A DNA stretch of 64,000 bases, from assembly GCF_014654365.1 (NCBI RefSeq), contig NZ_BNAY01000003.1, positions 1 through 64,000 on the forward strand, given 5' to 3'. Origin of the DNA: Amycolatopsis oliviviridis. GTDB lineage: Bacteria > Actinomycetota > Actinomycetes > Mycobacteriales > Pseudonocardiaceae. The position numbers and the translations under genes were made by a program. The notes beneath the pieces were generated by a model that worked only from the letters and a program-made list of their open reading frames with translations, was not told where the DNA came from and ran no database searches. This document shows, one piece after another, positions 27,276-37,900 of the stretch (positions within the stretch are counted from its first letter, which is position 1; each line of letters starts with the position of its first letter).

Positions 27276-28328
27276 ATGACGAACACCGGGAACGGCGAGC
27301 CGCCGCGCCGAGTCGGGACCGCCGACGTCGAGTGCCTCGAAAACGCCGTCGATGTACTGCGCGCGTTGGACTACCGGCAGGGCGGTGCCTTCTGCCGGGA
27401 CGCGGTGCACGTCGTGAAAACGGTCAGTCTCCTGCTTCATTGGAGCGCGGTTCCCGGCGCGCTCCGTTCCCGGTTGCTGACCGTGCTCGCCGATCTGCAC
27501 AATCTGCTCGGCTGGACGGAGTTCGACATCGGCCGCCGGATACCGGCGCGAATCCGCTTTGATCGCGCGCTCACTCTCGCCGCCGAGGCCGGGAACGACA
27601 ATCTCGTGGCCAATATCCGTTATCGCCTCGCGCGGCTGGCCCTGCACCATGACGACGTCGAAAGCGGGCTGGATCATCTCCGCCGAGGACAGTCCGCCGC
27701 GCACCGGTCCGGTTCCGGGCGGGCGCGGGCGATCCTGACGGTCAACGAGGCGTGGGCGCTCGCCATGACCGGTGACGAACGGTCCGCCCTCGCGTGCCTC
27801 GAACGAGCGGAAAGCCAGTTCGACAGAGCGGACACCTGGACTGCCGCACGTCCCTGGGAAGCCTTCTTCGGCACCACGGACATGGCGGCGATGCGCGGCA
27901 CCGTCCTGACCGAACTGGCCAGGACGGCCGGCCCCCGGCACAGTGACGACGCGATCGCCCGGCTTCGCGACGCCACCGGCGGCTACGGCGCGGAAATGTC
28001 CCGCAGCCTGACCCTCACCCTGATCATGCTCGCGCAGAACCACGCGCTCCGAGGGGATCTCGACGAAGCGGTCCGCGCCGGGACCGAGGCCGTCGACCTG
28101 GCGCGCGGCCTCGGTTCCAGCCGGACGAAGGACAGGCTCGCGCCGCTGGCGGGGCTGCTGCGCGGGCGCGCCGGTGATCCCGGCTCACGCGACCTGCTCG
28201 AACGGATCGACGGCTATCGCGCCACCCCGGTCGCGAACCCGGCACACCGCCGTCCGAGTCCACAAAGGACTGACGAGCCCAACGGCCGCGGTCAGGGTCG
28301 CGACGAGCAGTGCCGACCGCAGGAGTGA
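27276..28328 (+). CDS. TPR-like helical protein, regulator C-terminal half without HTH
   Basis: A 350-aa all-helical protein. Repeated helix pairs (LLTVLADLHNLLGWTEFDIG, ARIRFDRALTLAAEAGN, NIRYRLARLALHHDD, RAILTVNEAWALAMTGDERSALACLERAE, HALRGDLDEAVRAGTEAVDLAR) resemble the tetratricopeptide part of AfsR/SARP or XRE-type regulators in actinomycetes, but no DNA-binding domain is present. The last 45 residues are polar and low in complexity. The ATG at 27276 follows GGGGTG at a good distance. The function is unknown; a protein-interaction role is likely. Confidence 0.72.
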   Translation: MTNTGNGEPPRRVGTADVECLENAVDVLRALDYRQGGAFCRDAVHVVKTVSLLLHWSAVPGALRSRLLTVLADLHNLLGWTEFDIGRRIPARIRFDRALTLAAEAGNDNLVANIRYRLARLALHHDDVESGLDHLRRGQSAAHRSGSGRARAILTVNEAWALAMTGDERSALACLERAESQFDRADTWTAARPWEAFFGTTDMAAMRGTVLTELARTAGPRHSDDAIARLRDATGGYGAEMSRSLTLTLIMLAQNHALRGDLDEAVRAGTEAVDLARGLGSSRTKDRLAPLAGLLRGRAGDPGSRDLLERIDGYRATPVANPAHRRPSPQRTDEPNGRGQGRDEQCRPQE

Positions 28329-28403
28329 CCGGATCCGGCCGGAGCTTAATTGAAATGATTGTCCTTATCGCCACCTGCGCCCTTGTCCCGCTAAGCTGGC
28401 GCC

Positions 28404-29720
28404 GTGAAAAGAGCCTGGAGCGCCGAGGAAAGCCGCTCACGAGCGGAAGAAGTCCGGGATCTCCACGCCATCGCCCATCTCGCGACGGCAGGCCGCTCAC
28501 CGGGACCGGCCGGCCCGCTGGCGGGCGTCCCGATGGTCGTCAAGGACAACATCCACGTCGCGGGCATGCCGAACACCGCGGGCACCCCGGCGCTCGCGGA
28601 CCATGTCCCGCGCGAGCACGCGAGCGTGGTCCGGCGCCTGATCGACGCGGGCGCCACCGTCATCGGCAAGGCGACCATGCACGAGCTCGCGTTCGGCATC
28701 ACCTGCGACACGACACCGGTGGGCCCGGTCCGCAACGCTCACGACCCGTTCCGCTTCGCCGGCGGAAGCAGTGGCGGGACGGCGGTCGCCGTCGCGGCCG
28801 GCATCGTCCCGGCGGGCCTGGGCACCGACACCGGGGGCTCGGTGCGCGTCCCCGCCGCGCTCAACGGGGTCTGTGGTTTCCGGCCGACCACGGGCCGCTA
28901 CCCGGCCGACGGCATGACACCGTTGAGCGGCACCCGGGACACGGCGGGACCGATCGCCCGCACGGTCACCGAACTCGCGCTCCTCGACTCGGTCCTCGCG
29001 GCGGAGCGGCCCGAACCCCTCGCCGAGGTCCCGCCGCCGGCGATCCGGCTGGGCGTGCCGCACGGCTTCCTGACCGGCGACCTGGACGAGGAAGTCGAAG
29101 AACTGTGGGAATCCGCGGTGACCCGGCTGCGCGCGGCCGGGGTGACGATGGTGCCCGTCGACGACACCGCGCTCGCCGAGCTCAGCGCCGATCAGGGAAT
29201 GTCCCTGGTGATCCACGAAGCGGGCACCGGACTCCGGGCGTACCTGGAGGAACACGTACCCGGCGTCTCGTTCGAGCGGCTCGTCGGCGAAGTCGCCGCG
29301 GCCGATGTCCGGGCGATCTTCACCGACTCGGTCGTACCGGGTGTCGCTCCGGCCGTCTACGAAGCGGCCCTCGCCACCCGCTCGGCCTTGCGCGGCACCT
29401 ACGCGAGAGTCTTCCGCGAGTGCGGCATCGACGCGCTGGCGTTCCCCACCACCCCGGCGACGGCCAAGGAGTTCTCGGCCGTCGGGGACTTCGTTCTCCG
29501 CGGGCGCGTGGTCCCGACGTTCCCCACCTTCATCCGCAACTGCCAGCACGGCAGCATCGCGGGCTTCCCCGGCTTGACCGTCCCGATGGGGCGCGACCAG
29601 AACGGGCTGCCCGCCGGGCTGGCGCTCGACGGCGCTCTCGGCGAGGACCGGAACCTGCTGGCGATCGGGGCTTCCGTCGAGCGGACCCTGGCCGATCAGC
29701 AGGCTTCGATACTGGCCTGA
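28404..29720 (+). CDS. Amidase-signature family hydrolase
   Basis: A 438-aa amidase. The Ser-cisSer-Lys triad is K47 (VVKDN), S123 (GGSSGG) and S146 (TDTGGSVRVPA). Members hydrolyse amides such as indoleacetamide, mandelamide or urea derivatives; the substrate cannot be fixed. The GTG start at 28404 lies 7 nt after a TAAGCT box and is probably leaderless. It converges on and overlaps by 25 nt the LysR gene 29696-30565, its likely regulator or neighbour. Confidence 0.9.
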   Translation: MKRAWSAEESRSRAEEVRDLHAIAHLATAGRSPGPAGPLAGVPMVVKDNIHVAGMPNTAGTPALADHVPREHASVVRRLIDAGATVIGKATMHELAFGITCDTTPVGPVRNAHDPFRFAGGSSGGTAVAVAAGIVPAGLGTDTGGSVRVPAALNGVCGFRPTTGRYPADGMTPLSGTRDTAGPIARTVTELALLDSVLAAERPEPLAEVPPPAIRLGVPHGFLTGDLDEEVEELWESAVTRLRAAGVTMVPVDDTALAELSADQGMSLVIHEAGTGLRAYLEEHVPGVSFERLVGEVAAADVRAIFTDSVVPGVAPAVYEAALATRSALRGTYARVFRECGIDALAFPTTPATAKEFSAVGDFVLRGRVVPTFPTFIRNCQHGSIAGFPGLTVPMGRDQNGLPAGLALDGALGEDRNLLAIGASVERTLADQQASILA

Positions 29721-30565
29721 AGCGCGCGGATGAGCGCCGCGGCGGCGGGCGGATCCGGCGGATCGCCGTAGGTGACGGCGTAGATCTGGCGAGGATCCTC
29801 GGCCAGTTCGGTGGCGTGGATACCCGGCAGCCGGTGCGCGCGCAGCGCCAGCCTCGGCAGCGTCGTGACGCCCATCCGGGCGGCGACCAGCGCCTGCATG
29901 ACCACTATGTCGTCGCTGACCATGGAAATCCGCGGCGCGAACCCGGCACGCCCGCAGATCGTGACGAGTTCGTCCTGGCACCGGCCGCAGCCGCCGATCC
30001 AGGTGGAGTCCCGATGGTCGGCGACGGTCTGCCCGGGTTCGCTGGAGATCAGGTAGATCGGGTCTTCGAGCAGATGGACCAGCCGCAGCCCCTGTTCCTC
30101 GCGCGGTGTGTCGGCGTACCGGAAGATCAAGGCGACGTCGATCCGCCCTTCCCGCAGCATGCGCAGCGCTTCGCCGGGATGCTCGTCGACCAGGCCCAGC
30201 TCGATCCCGGGATGGGCGCGGGCCAGCGCGGCGGCCGCCCCGGGAACGATGGTGCTCAGGATCGACTGGAACCCGGCCAGCCGGACCCGTCCGGCCCGTA
30301 ACCCGACCTGTGCGGCCAGCTCGGCCTCCGCGCCTTCGACCCGGCCGACGATTTCGGCCGCGCGGGTGGCGAGCAGCTTCCCTTCCGGGGTGAGCCGGAT
30401 CCCGCGGCCGATCCGCTGGATCAGTTTCGCGCCGGTGGCGGCTTCGAGCCTCGCGAGCTGATGGCTCACCGCCGGTTGGGTGTAATGCAGTTCCTTCGCC
30501 GCCGCGGTCATCGAGCCGTGTCTGGCGACAGCCGCCAGTACCGTGAGCTGGACCAGATTCAGCAT
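29696..30565 (-). CDS. LysR-family transcriptional regulator
   Basis: A 289-aa regulator. The N-terminal HTH (QLTVLAAVARHGSMTAAAKELHYTQPAVSHQLARLEAATG) is followed by a substrate-binding domain (about 90-285) that contains the unusual pair CGRCQ near residue 193. It is divergent from a cysteine-dioxygenase-like gene, the usual LysR arrangement, and convergent with the amidase. The 93-bp divergent region carries CATA-N9-TATG. Confidence 0.92.
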   Translation of the reverse strand: MLNLVQLTVLAAVARHGSMTAAAKELHYTQPAVSHQLARLEAATGAKLIQRIGRGIRLTPEGKLLATRAAEIVGRVEGAEAELAAQVGLRAGRVRLAGFQSILSTIVPGAAAALARAHPGIELGLVDEHPGEALRMLREGRIDVALIFRYADTPREEQGLRLVHLLEDPIYLISSEPGQTVADHRDSTWIGGCGRCQDELVTICGRAGFAPRISMVSDDIVVMQALVAARMGVTTLPRLALRAHRLPGIHATELAEDPRQIYAVTYGDPPDPPAAAALIRALQASIEAC

Positions 30566-30566
30566 A

Positions 30567-30583
30567 CATAAAGAGTACCTATG
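30567..30583. promoter_or_regulatory. LysR-type box (CATA-N9-TATG)
   Basis: CATAAAGAGTACCTATG contains the T-N11-A pattern with dyad symmetry. It lies directly upstream of the LysR start and 76 bp before the divergent cysteine-dioxygenase-like gene. Confidence 0.5.
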
Positions 30584-30658
30584 AGATCGGAACAACGTCG
30601 TCATTGGACGTCCACCGAAGCGCGGACCACGATGAGAAGCGACGGAAGGAGAACATCG

Positions 30659-31198
30659 ATGACCGCCGCTTCCACCAATGTCAGACCCGGCCTCGCCGAG
30701 CTGATAAAACGGCTTCGCCTGTGCACCGGAAGAACGCACGAACCCCTTGTCACCGCGCAGGCCGTCGCCTCCGTTCTCACCGAACTCCGGCCGACCCCGG
30801 ATCTGCTCACCGCGGAGGAACGCGAAGGGTCCGCGACGGGATACACCCGCAACACCCTGCACGCCGAAGCCGACTTCTCGATCACGGCCCTGGTCTGGCG
30901 GCCCGGCCAGCGCACCGAGATCCACGATCATCTGGTGTGGTGCACTTTTCTTGTGCTCCAAGGAACCGAGACCGAGAATATCTTCGACATCAAGGGCGAT
31001 CGGCTGGTCCGGACAGCGCAGCGACAGCGCCCCACCGGCTCGGTCAGCGGGGTCGCGCCGCCCGACGACATCCACCAGGTGCACAACGCGGGCGACATCG
31101 TCGCCATCACTTTGCACGTCTACGGCGCCGACCTCAGCAAGGGCTCCAGCGTGCGCCGCAATTACCAGCTGCGCGGCGGACCGACCTATAATTCGTGA
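30659..31198 (+). CDS. Cysteine dioxygenase-like cupin enzyme
   Basis: A 179-aa cupin of the cysteine dioxygenase / 3-mercaptopropionate dioxygenase type. The iron site motif is EIHDHLVWCTFLVLQGTETE (two His), and the third His lies in DDIHQVHNAGD. Members oxidise thiols to sulfinates with O2. The ATG at 30659 follows GGAAGGAGA. It is divergent from the LysR gene and probably controlled by it. Confidence 0.8.
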   Translation: MTAASTNVRPGLAELIKRLRLCTGRTHEPLVTAQAVASVLTELRPTPDLLTAEEREGSATGYTRNTLHAEADFSITALVWRPGQRTEIHDHLVWCTFLVLQGTETENIFDIKGDRLVRTAQRQRPTGSVSGVAPPDDIHQVHNAGDIVAITLHVYGADLSKGSSVRRNYQLRGGPTYNS

Positions 31199-31273
31199 GC
31201 ATTACTCCATTTCGACCAACGCGCTCGTCCGGAATTCATTTCGAGCCGGGAAAATCCGTCTCGGCCAATTACG

Positions 31274-32248
31274 CTACCGCCGGGCGGCGGTGGCCGACGG
31301 GAGTTCCCCGAACCGGGAACGATAGTCGCTCGCGAATCGGCCGAGGTGGGTCACACCCCAGCGATACGCTATTTCCCCGACCCGGTCGCCGGTCGAGAGC
31401 AGTTCGTGCCGGATCCGGTCCAGCCGGAGACCGCGGACGTAGCCCATCGGAGAGATCCCGAGTTCTTCCCGGAACACCCCGCTGATCGTCCTCGCGCCGC
31501 ATCCGGCGGCCTCCGCGATCCGGCCGAGGGAGATCGGCTCCGCCAGATGGGCTTCGACGAAGGCGACGGCCACCCGCAGCGCCCGGGGATGCGGGGTCGC
31601 GGGAACGCCGCGCAGCGTGGCGCTGTGGGTGTGCGGCTGGGCCAGCAGCAACGCGGTCGCGATGCAGCGCAATTGGCTTCGCCGCAGTTCTTCCCGCTGG
31701 AGCAGCGGATCACCGGAGCCGAGCTGCTCGATCAAGGACCCGATCAGCAGCTTCACCGTCTTGCCCCGCGACCCGGAAAGGTCGAGCGGAAGGTCGAAAC
31801 GCACGGCGGCGCTCACCGGGCGCCCGGTGAGCGCCGCGTACTCCCGGCGGACGAGCCCGGCGCCGATCCGCAGGCCGAGGCATTCCGTGCCCGGCCGCTT
31901 CGGGCGCAGTTCCTGGACGTCACCCGGGTTGACCACCCCGGCCAGCGTCCGGCCGAGAACGGCTCGCCCGTCACCGCTGCTCGCCCAGACCTCACCGGCG
32001 AGGCCCAGGTTCACGAAGTACGAATCCCTGCCGGGCACCGCGCCGACCCGGACGGCCAGCGGCGAGGCGAAGTAGCCGACGGTGAAGTCCGGGCCCGCGA
32101 CACCGCGGACCTCGTGCTCACCGTCGGAGAAGGGACCGATCGGGCTGGTGGTGACCTCACCGCCGAAGAGCCGGGACGCCGCGTGGAGCAGGTTCACCGG
32201 ATTGCCGGACTTCGTGATGACGAAATCGCGAAGAGGACCCGACGCCAT
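31274..32248 (-). CDS. AraC-family transcriptional regulator
   Basis: A 324-aa regulator. An AraC-binding-like sensor domain at about 30-190 is followed by two HTH motifs at about 220-320 (LAEPISLGRIAEAAGCGARTISGVFREELGISPMGYVRGLRL and EIAYRWGVTHLGRFASDYRSRFGELPS). The ATG at 32248 is preceded by GGGAGGTGA. It is divergent from the FAD monooxygenase at 32356, its likely target. Confidence 0.92.
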   Translation of the reverse strand: MASGPLRDFVITKSGNPVNLLHAASRLFGGEVTTSPIGPFSDGEHEVRGVAGPDFTVGYFASPLAVRVGAVPGRDSYFVNLGLAGEVWASSGDGRAVLGRTLAGVVNPGDVQELRPKRPGTECLGLRIGAGLVRREYAALTGRPVSAAVRFDLPLDLSGSRGKTVKLLIGSLIEQLGSGDPLLQREELRRSQLRCIATALLLAQPHTHSATLRGVPATPHPRALRVAVAFVEAHLAEPISLGRIAEAAGCGARTISGVFREELGISPMGYVRGLRLDRIRHELLSTGDRVGEIAYRWGVTHLGRFASDYRSRFGELPSATAARR

Positions 32249-32355
32249 CGCTCACCTCCCGGACGATCATGGCATCGGGTGATCCGTTGCCGGAACCGGA
32301 CAGCCCTTGCCGGAACCGGATCACGAACGCGAGGCCGCCTGCCTAACTTGACCGG

Positions 32356-33468
32356 ATGGACATCAAGAACGGCACGCGTTCGGCACTGATCGTCGGCGCC
32401 GGGATCGCGGGACTGACCGCGGCGAGTGCGCTCCGCCGCCGCGGATGGCTTGTCGAGATCGTCGAAAAGGACGCCGAGGGCACCTCCGCGGGCTGGGGGC
32501 TGAGTTTGACCGGCCCCTCGCTGCGGGCGCTCGACGACCTTGGCCTGACCGATCGGTGCCTCGCCGCCGGATACGGCATGAGCGTCGTCACCAACACCGC
32601 CCCGGACGGAGCGGAGAGCACGTTCGAATTCCCGCGCCTGATCGGCCGTGACCGCCCGGCGATGGCGGGGATCGCGCGCCCGGAACTGCACCGGATCCTG
32701 CGCGCCGAAGCACTGCGGCTCGGCACCCGGATCCACTTCGGACTCAGCGTTTCCCGCCTGGGCCTCGAAAACGGCCGGGCGCGTGCCGAACTGACCGACG
32801 CGACGACGCGGACCGTCGACCTGCTCGTCGGCGCCGACGGGATCCGCTCCGCCGTCCGTGACCTCATCGGCCGCCCCACCCCGATCCGCTATCACGGCCA
32901 GCAGGTCTGGCGTGCCCTCATCCCGCGCCCCGGATGGGCCACCGGCATCCACACTTTCGCCGGTACCGGCCATCAGACGGGAGTCGTGCCGATCTCACCC
33001 AGCCAGGCGTACGTCTTCCTCACCGAGAACGACGTCCGCCCGGAGGACGAGCCCGCTCCGCGGATGGAAGATCTGCTCGCCTCCTTCACCGGCCGTGCCG
33101 CCGAACTCCGTTCCCTGGTCGCGCGATCCGATTCGGTGATCCGGCGGCCCGTGCGGACCACGCTCGCCGCGTCGTCGTGGTCCGGCGGCCCCGGCGTCAT
33201 CATCGGCGACGCCGCGCACGCGCCCTCGCCGCAAACCGCTTCCGGGGCCGCCCTCGCCATCGAGGACGGCGTGATCCTGGCGCGGGAGCTCGAAGATCGC
33301 CCGGACGTCCCGGAAGCCCTCCGGGCGTTCGCCGTCCGCCGCGGGGAACGGTGCGCGGCCCTGGTCGAGACCTCGGTCGCGATCGCCGCCTTGGAACGGC
33401 AAGGGCGGCACCACGAGTCGTATCCGCTCATCGAAGCCTGCCATCACCGGATGGCACTCCCGGCCTAG
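32356..33468 (+). CDS. FAD-dependent monooxygenase
   Basis: A 370-aa group A flavoprotein hydroxylase. The dinucleotide-binding motif is VGAGIAGLTAASAL (from about residue 12), the DG motif is GADGIRS (about 158) and the second FAD motif is IIGDAAHAPSP (about 283). It probably hydroxylates an aromatic or enol substrate with NAD(P)H. Divergent from the AraC regulator. It ends before a perfect palindromic terminator. Confidence 0.9.
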   Translation: MDIKNGTRSALIVGAGIAGLTAASALRRRGWLVEIVEKDAEGTSAGWGLSLTGPSLRALDDLGLTDRCLAAGYGMSVVTNTAPDGAESTFEFPRLIGRDRPAMAGIARPELHRILRAEALRLGTRIHFGLSVSRLGLENGRARAELTDATTRTVDLLVGADGIRSAVRDLIGRPTPIRYHGQQVWRALIPRPGWATGIHTFAGTGHQTGVVPISPSQAYVFLTENDVRPEDEPAPRMEDLLASFTGRAAELRSLVARSDSVIRRPVRTTLAASSWSGGPGVIIGDAAHAPSPQTASGAALAIEDGVILARELEDRPDVPEALRAFAVRRGERCAALVETSVAIAALERQGRHHESYPLIEACHHRMALPA

Positions 33469-33537
33469 CTTGAGTTTATCGATGGGCGTGACTTTGCGAA
33501 GGGGCCGACGCCTCAAAGGCCGTACCGACCGGCGGAC

Positions 33538-33594
33538 GTGTTGTGAAAGCCACTTTCGCAACGTTGAAGGTTGCGAAAGTGGCTTTCACAACAC
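33538..33594. terminator. Perfect 25-bp palindromic terminator
   Basis: Arms 33538-33562 and 33570-33594 are perfectly complementary with a 7-nt loop; the core is GTGAAAGCCACTTTCGCAAC. It lies between convergent genes (FAD monooxygenase and the membrane protein of the CHAT cassette). The rest of 33469-33676 shows no gene. Confidence 0.85.
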
Positions 33595-33676
33595 GCCACC
33601 TTTGCCTTTCCGCTCAATGACCCTCATCGCCACTCACGACCCCGTTCCTGGGGCCGGTGTCAGGCCGCGTCCTGGT

Positions 33677-34570
33677 TCAGCGGCCCTTGCGGAAGATCGC
33701 GGACACCTGCGCGCCCTCGTCGACCTCCATCGGCCCGGCCGCTCGCAGGGTCTCGACGCCGACCGCGGTCGCCAGCGCGCACCCGTACAGGTCGAGCGCG
33801 GACTCGGCCAGCCCGGTCAGATCGGTGATCGCGGCCCGGCCGCGGACCCAGCCCGTCGTGCCGATCACCACCGCCACCACGATCGCGGGCCACCAGAACA
33901 CGCCGAGCAGCAGCGTCGGCCAGGCCCAGCTCGCGACCGTGACCGCCGCCGCGAACGCCCCGTTCGCGGCGGAGATCTCGGCCCGCGCGGTCTCCGGCAT
34001 GGTGAGCCACAGCCGGGGCCACGCGAACGGGAGATCCAGGCCGTACCGCGCGGCGGCGATCGCTTCCACGGCGTGAATCCGGTCGCCCATCCAGGTCGGC
34101 CTGCCCGGCCGTGCCATCGCGACCGCGTTCATCCGCGCGGTGGCCCGATCGATCTCGTCCTGTGCCGAGGCGCTTCGGGCCGCCGCCGGTTCCGCGGCTT
34201 CCAGTTCCTGCCGGTGCCGCAGGCGCCGTTCCCACTTACGGACGCGCCGGGCGGTCAGGATCGCTCCCGGCCACCGGCCCAGCCACAGTCCGCGGGTGAC
34301 CCCCGCCATCGCCTGGACCAGCAGGCCGACCCCGGCCGACGCGAGCAGCGCCGCGACCAGCACGACCACCTGCACGGCGCCCGCCCGTCCGGCGACCGAC
34401 GTCGCGGCCGTCGTGAACACCCGCGACGCCATCGACAGGTCCAGCGCGTGCGCGTGCCCCAGCCGGACGCCGAGGAGCGCACCGGCGACGAACAACGCGC
34501 CGGGTACGAACAGCAGGCCGACCCACCGCTGCGCGAGGGTTTTCGCCAGTTCCTTGAAGAAGTCGCTCAT
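33677..34570 (-). CDS. Membrane protein of the TPR-CHAT cassette
   Basis: A 297-aa protein. Hydrophobic helices at about 17-35, 62-85 and 200-235 (SWAWPTLLLGVFWWPAIVVAVVIG) flank a long charged region (about 95-165: RRVRKWERRLRHRQELEAAE and following). I recognise no enzyme motif. The ATG at 34570 overlaps the stop of the 116-aa gene (ATGA), so the two are translationally coupled. Because it is divergent from a CHAT protease, it is a candidate effector or membrane partner. The alternative upstream start would add 27 low-complexity residues and is less likely. Confidence 0.75.
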   Translation of the reverse strand: MSDFFKELAKTLAQRWVGLLFVPGALFVAGALLGVRLGHAHALDLSMASRVFTTAATSVAGRAGAVQVVVLVAALLASAGVGLLVQAMAGVTRGLWLGRWPGAILTARRVRKWERRLRHRQELEAAEPAAARSASAQDEIDRATARMNAVAMARPGRPTWMGDRIHAVEAIAAARYGLDLPFAWPRLWLTMPETARAEISAANGAFAAAVTVASWAWPTLLLGVFWWPAIVVAVVIGTTGWVRGRAAITDLTGLAESALDLYGCALATAVGVETLRAAGPMEVDEGAQVSAIFRKGR

Positions 34571-34917
34571 CGAAGGCGTTTCATCGCCGAGTCGGTCAGC
34601 CGGCACCGGGGCACCGGCCCGGCCGGGACCGGCCGTTCCTCGCGCGAGCAATGGCCGTGCGGGCAGCCGAACAGTTCCTCGTGTGCCCGTCCGGTCCCGG
34701 CGCCGGGCAATCCGCCGTGCAGCGCACGGTTCCCGGTCGCCGGGTCGATGCCGAAGTACCGGCTGAGCAGGCCGGAGATCGGCCGCCCCTCGATCGCGGC
34801 CCGCTCTATCCTGGCCAGTTGCCCGATCTTCGTCTCGTCGAGCCGCGCGACCTCGGCACGCAGTTCCGGCAGTTCGAGGCAGAACCGGGCCACCACTCGC
34901 CGTTCGGCGTCATCCAT
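34567..34917 (-). CDS. Small Cys-rich protein of the TPR-CHAT cassette (CATRA-associated type)
   Basis: A 116-aa protein. The helical N-terminus (MDDAERRVVARFCLELPELR) is followed by a C-terminal motif FGCPHGHCSREERPVPAG with a further PRC, which could form a small metal-binding or ligand site. It resembles, from memory, the CHAT-and-TPR-associated small proteins (CATRA-type systems). The ATG at 34917 follows GGGGAGGA. It is coupled to the membrane protein gene and is 45 bp from the divergent TPR-CHAT gene. Confidence 0.72.
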   Translation of the reverse strand: MDDAERRVVARFCLELPELRAEVARLDETKIGQLARIERAAIEGRPISGLLSRYFGIDPATGNRALHGGLPGAGTGRAHEELFGCPHGHCSREERPVPAGPVPRCRLTDSAMKRLR

Positions 34918-34962
34918 CCGGTTCCTCCCCGCTCGCGCCTGGTTTGGGTACGGTATCGGCTG

Positions 34963-37900
34963 GTGGCACATTATGAGGCGCTGAACCGATTGTCCGCCCG
35001 GCTGGCCGAATACCAGCGGTCGGGCGAGCCGGGAACGTTGTTCACGGCGGAAGCCGCGGCCGACGCGGACGAAGTGACGCCGATAGCGTTGTCCGCCACG
35101 GACGACCGGTGGGCGGCGACGTGCCAGGTACTCGGCTGGTGGCGTTTTTTCCGTTGCTCCGTTCTGGGTACGGACGACAAATACGCGGAATTGGCCAAGG
35201 CGCTCACTTTTCTCACCCGGCTGGCGGATCAACCCGCCGCGCTGCCCGGACCGGTGCGGTCGCTGATCGGCCCGGCGGCCGAGGCGAACGCCCAGGCTGA
35301 GATCGGACGCGACCTGCTGCTCGCCGGATCGCGCTCCCCCGATCCGCAGTTGCTCGACGCCGGGATCATGCTGCTGTCGGCGGCGACCGACGCCGGCGAT
35401 CCCCGGGCGGGCGGTCGCGTCGCGCTGCTCATCGTGGGATACCAGTGGCGTTACCGGCGCACCCGCCGGATGGACGATCTCGAACGGACCATCGAAACCG
35501 GGGAGCGGGCGATCCGTGTCCTCCCCGCGGATCATCCGGAACTCGCGGGCATCCTGTCGAATCTCGGCGTGGCCTATCGCTCCCGCCACGGACGGACCGA
35601 CGCGCTGCCGGATCTGACCCGGTCGATCGAACTCACCACGGCGGCGGTGAACTCCAGTCCCGGCGACGCTCCCCTGCGCGCGGCGGGTCTGGCCAATCTC
35701 GCCGACACCTATTGCGACCGGTCGATCAGAACCGGCGACCTCGGTGACCTGGGCACCGCGATCGACCACGCCGAACAGGCCTTGGCTCTCGCCGGCCCCG
35801 GGGATCCGGACCACGCGAGCTGCCTGGCCAGGGTCGGCTCGATCCGGTTCCGCCGGTACGAGCGCTTGGGCGACGTCGCCGATCTGCGGCAGGCCATCGA
35901 ATTCGAGGAACGGGCACTCGCGGCGGACCCGGACCTGTTCAAACCGCTGACCGACCTGTGCGTGCTGTATCGCGAGCGGTACCAGCGGCTCGGCGACGTC
36001 GCCGATCTGCGCCGTGCCGTGGAGTCGGGCGAGCGGGCGCTGGCGTCGCTGCCCGGCGACGACGCGCGCCGCGCCATCCCGGCGTCCATGCTCAACCTGG
36101 CCTGCCGTCACCTCTACGAAGCGACGCGGGACTTGGCGCAGCTACGGCGCGCGATCGACTACGGCAGGCAGGCGGTGGCGGCCAGCCCCGCCGGTTCACC
36201 GGACCGGGCGAGCGCGCTGGGCAATCTCAGCCCGGCGCTGCAACGACTCTACGAGCACACCGGCCTGCTTTCGGATCTCCAGCAAGCCATCGACGTCGAC
36301 GAAGAAGCCCTCGGGCTGTTGCCCGACGGTCATCCGACCCGCGTCACGTCGCTGTCCAATCTCTGCGTCGCCTACGGGAGCCGGGCGGAGCACACCGAGG
36401 CGTCCGCCGACCGCGCGCACGCCATCGAAGTGGGTGAGCGGGCGCTGGCCGCCATCCCGGCCGACGACCCGACCCGGAACGTCACCGTCCGGACGGTGTC
36501 CGCCGCCTACCGGGAACAGTTCAAGCACCACGGCGGCATCACCAACCTGGACCGGGCGATCGAACTCGCCCATCTGGCGCTGGACACGCTGCCTACCGGC
36601 CACCCCACCCGGCATCGCTGCCTGTCCGACCTCAACACCGTCTACCAGCTCCGGCACCGGCATTCCGCCGACGAGGCGGACATGCGGCGCGGAATCGGGT
36701 TCCAGGAGCAGGCGCTGGCGTGCCTGCCCGCCGGTCATCCCGAACTGGCCAGGGTGGCCGCGAACCTCGGGCAGGCGCACCACCAGTTCGCCGACACGAC
36801 GGGCCACCCCGTGGACAGGGACCGCCTCGGCCCGCTCATCGACGTGATCGTCGAGTCGGCCGCCACGGCTTCGATGACGCAGCAGGTCCGCTCCTTTCAC
36901 GTGGCGGGCCGGGTGGCGACGGTCCTCGGCGACCATCGCCGTGCCGCGACACTGCTGGACTCGGCCACCGCGCTGTTGTCGTCGCTTCCGCCGTCGGGCG
37001 CGGACTGGCGCGACCGCGAATTCCGGATAGGCCAGTACACCGGGCTGGCGCGGGAAAGCGTCGCCGCGCACTGCGCCGTCGGCGATCCGGCGGGTGCCGT
37101 CGAGGCGGCCGAGCGCGGCCGGGGCGTCCTGCTCGCCGCCGAACTCGACGTCGGCGCGGATTCCGTTGCGACACCGAGGTTTCCCGAACTGCGGACGGCG
37201 GCGGCCGACGGCGTGGTGGTGCTGGTCAACACGAATCTCCGCCAGGGCGAGGCGATCATCGTCACGGCCACCGGCGACCCGGTCCTCGTCCGCCTGCCCG
37301 GCCTCGGCGGCGCCGGGCTGCACGAGCGGGTCCAGCACCTCATCGACGTCAACCAGCGAAGCGGGTTCGCCGCCGCATTGCAGCGGCAGCGGGTCATCCC
37401 GGACATCACCGGCTGGCTGTGGGACGTCGCCGTCGCCCCGATCCTGGCCGCTTTGCCCGCCGCGCAACGGGTCTGGTGGATGCCGACCGATCTGCTCGGC
37501 CTGTTCCCTTGGCACGCCGCCGGACGTCTGGGCGAACCGGGCGCGCTCGACGCCGTGGTGTCCTCCTACACCGCGACCCTGCGCACGTTGTCCCACGCCC
37601 GCTCCCGCCCGCCCTCGGCCGGACGACGGCAGCTGACCGTCGCCGTTCGCGACGCCCCGGACGCGATCCCGCTGCCCGCCACCGCCGACGAAGCGGAACA
37701 CCTCCACGGCGCCCACCCGGATCTGCCGCTGCTGATCGACGAGCACGCCACGTCCGACGCCGTGCTCGGCGCGCTGCGCGAAGCGACGTGGGCCCATTTC
37801 GCCTGTCACGCCGACGCCGATCTGCTCGTCCCTTCCCGCAGCGGGATCCGGCTCCACGACGGGATCCTGACGCTGTCCGAGATCAGCCGCCTGCGGCTGG

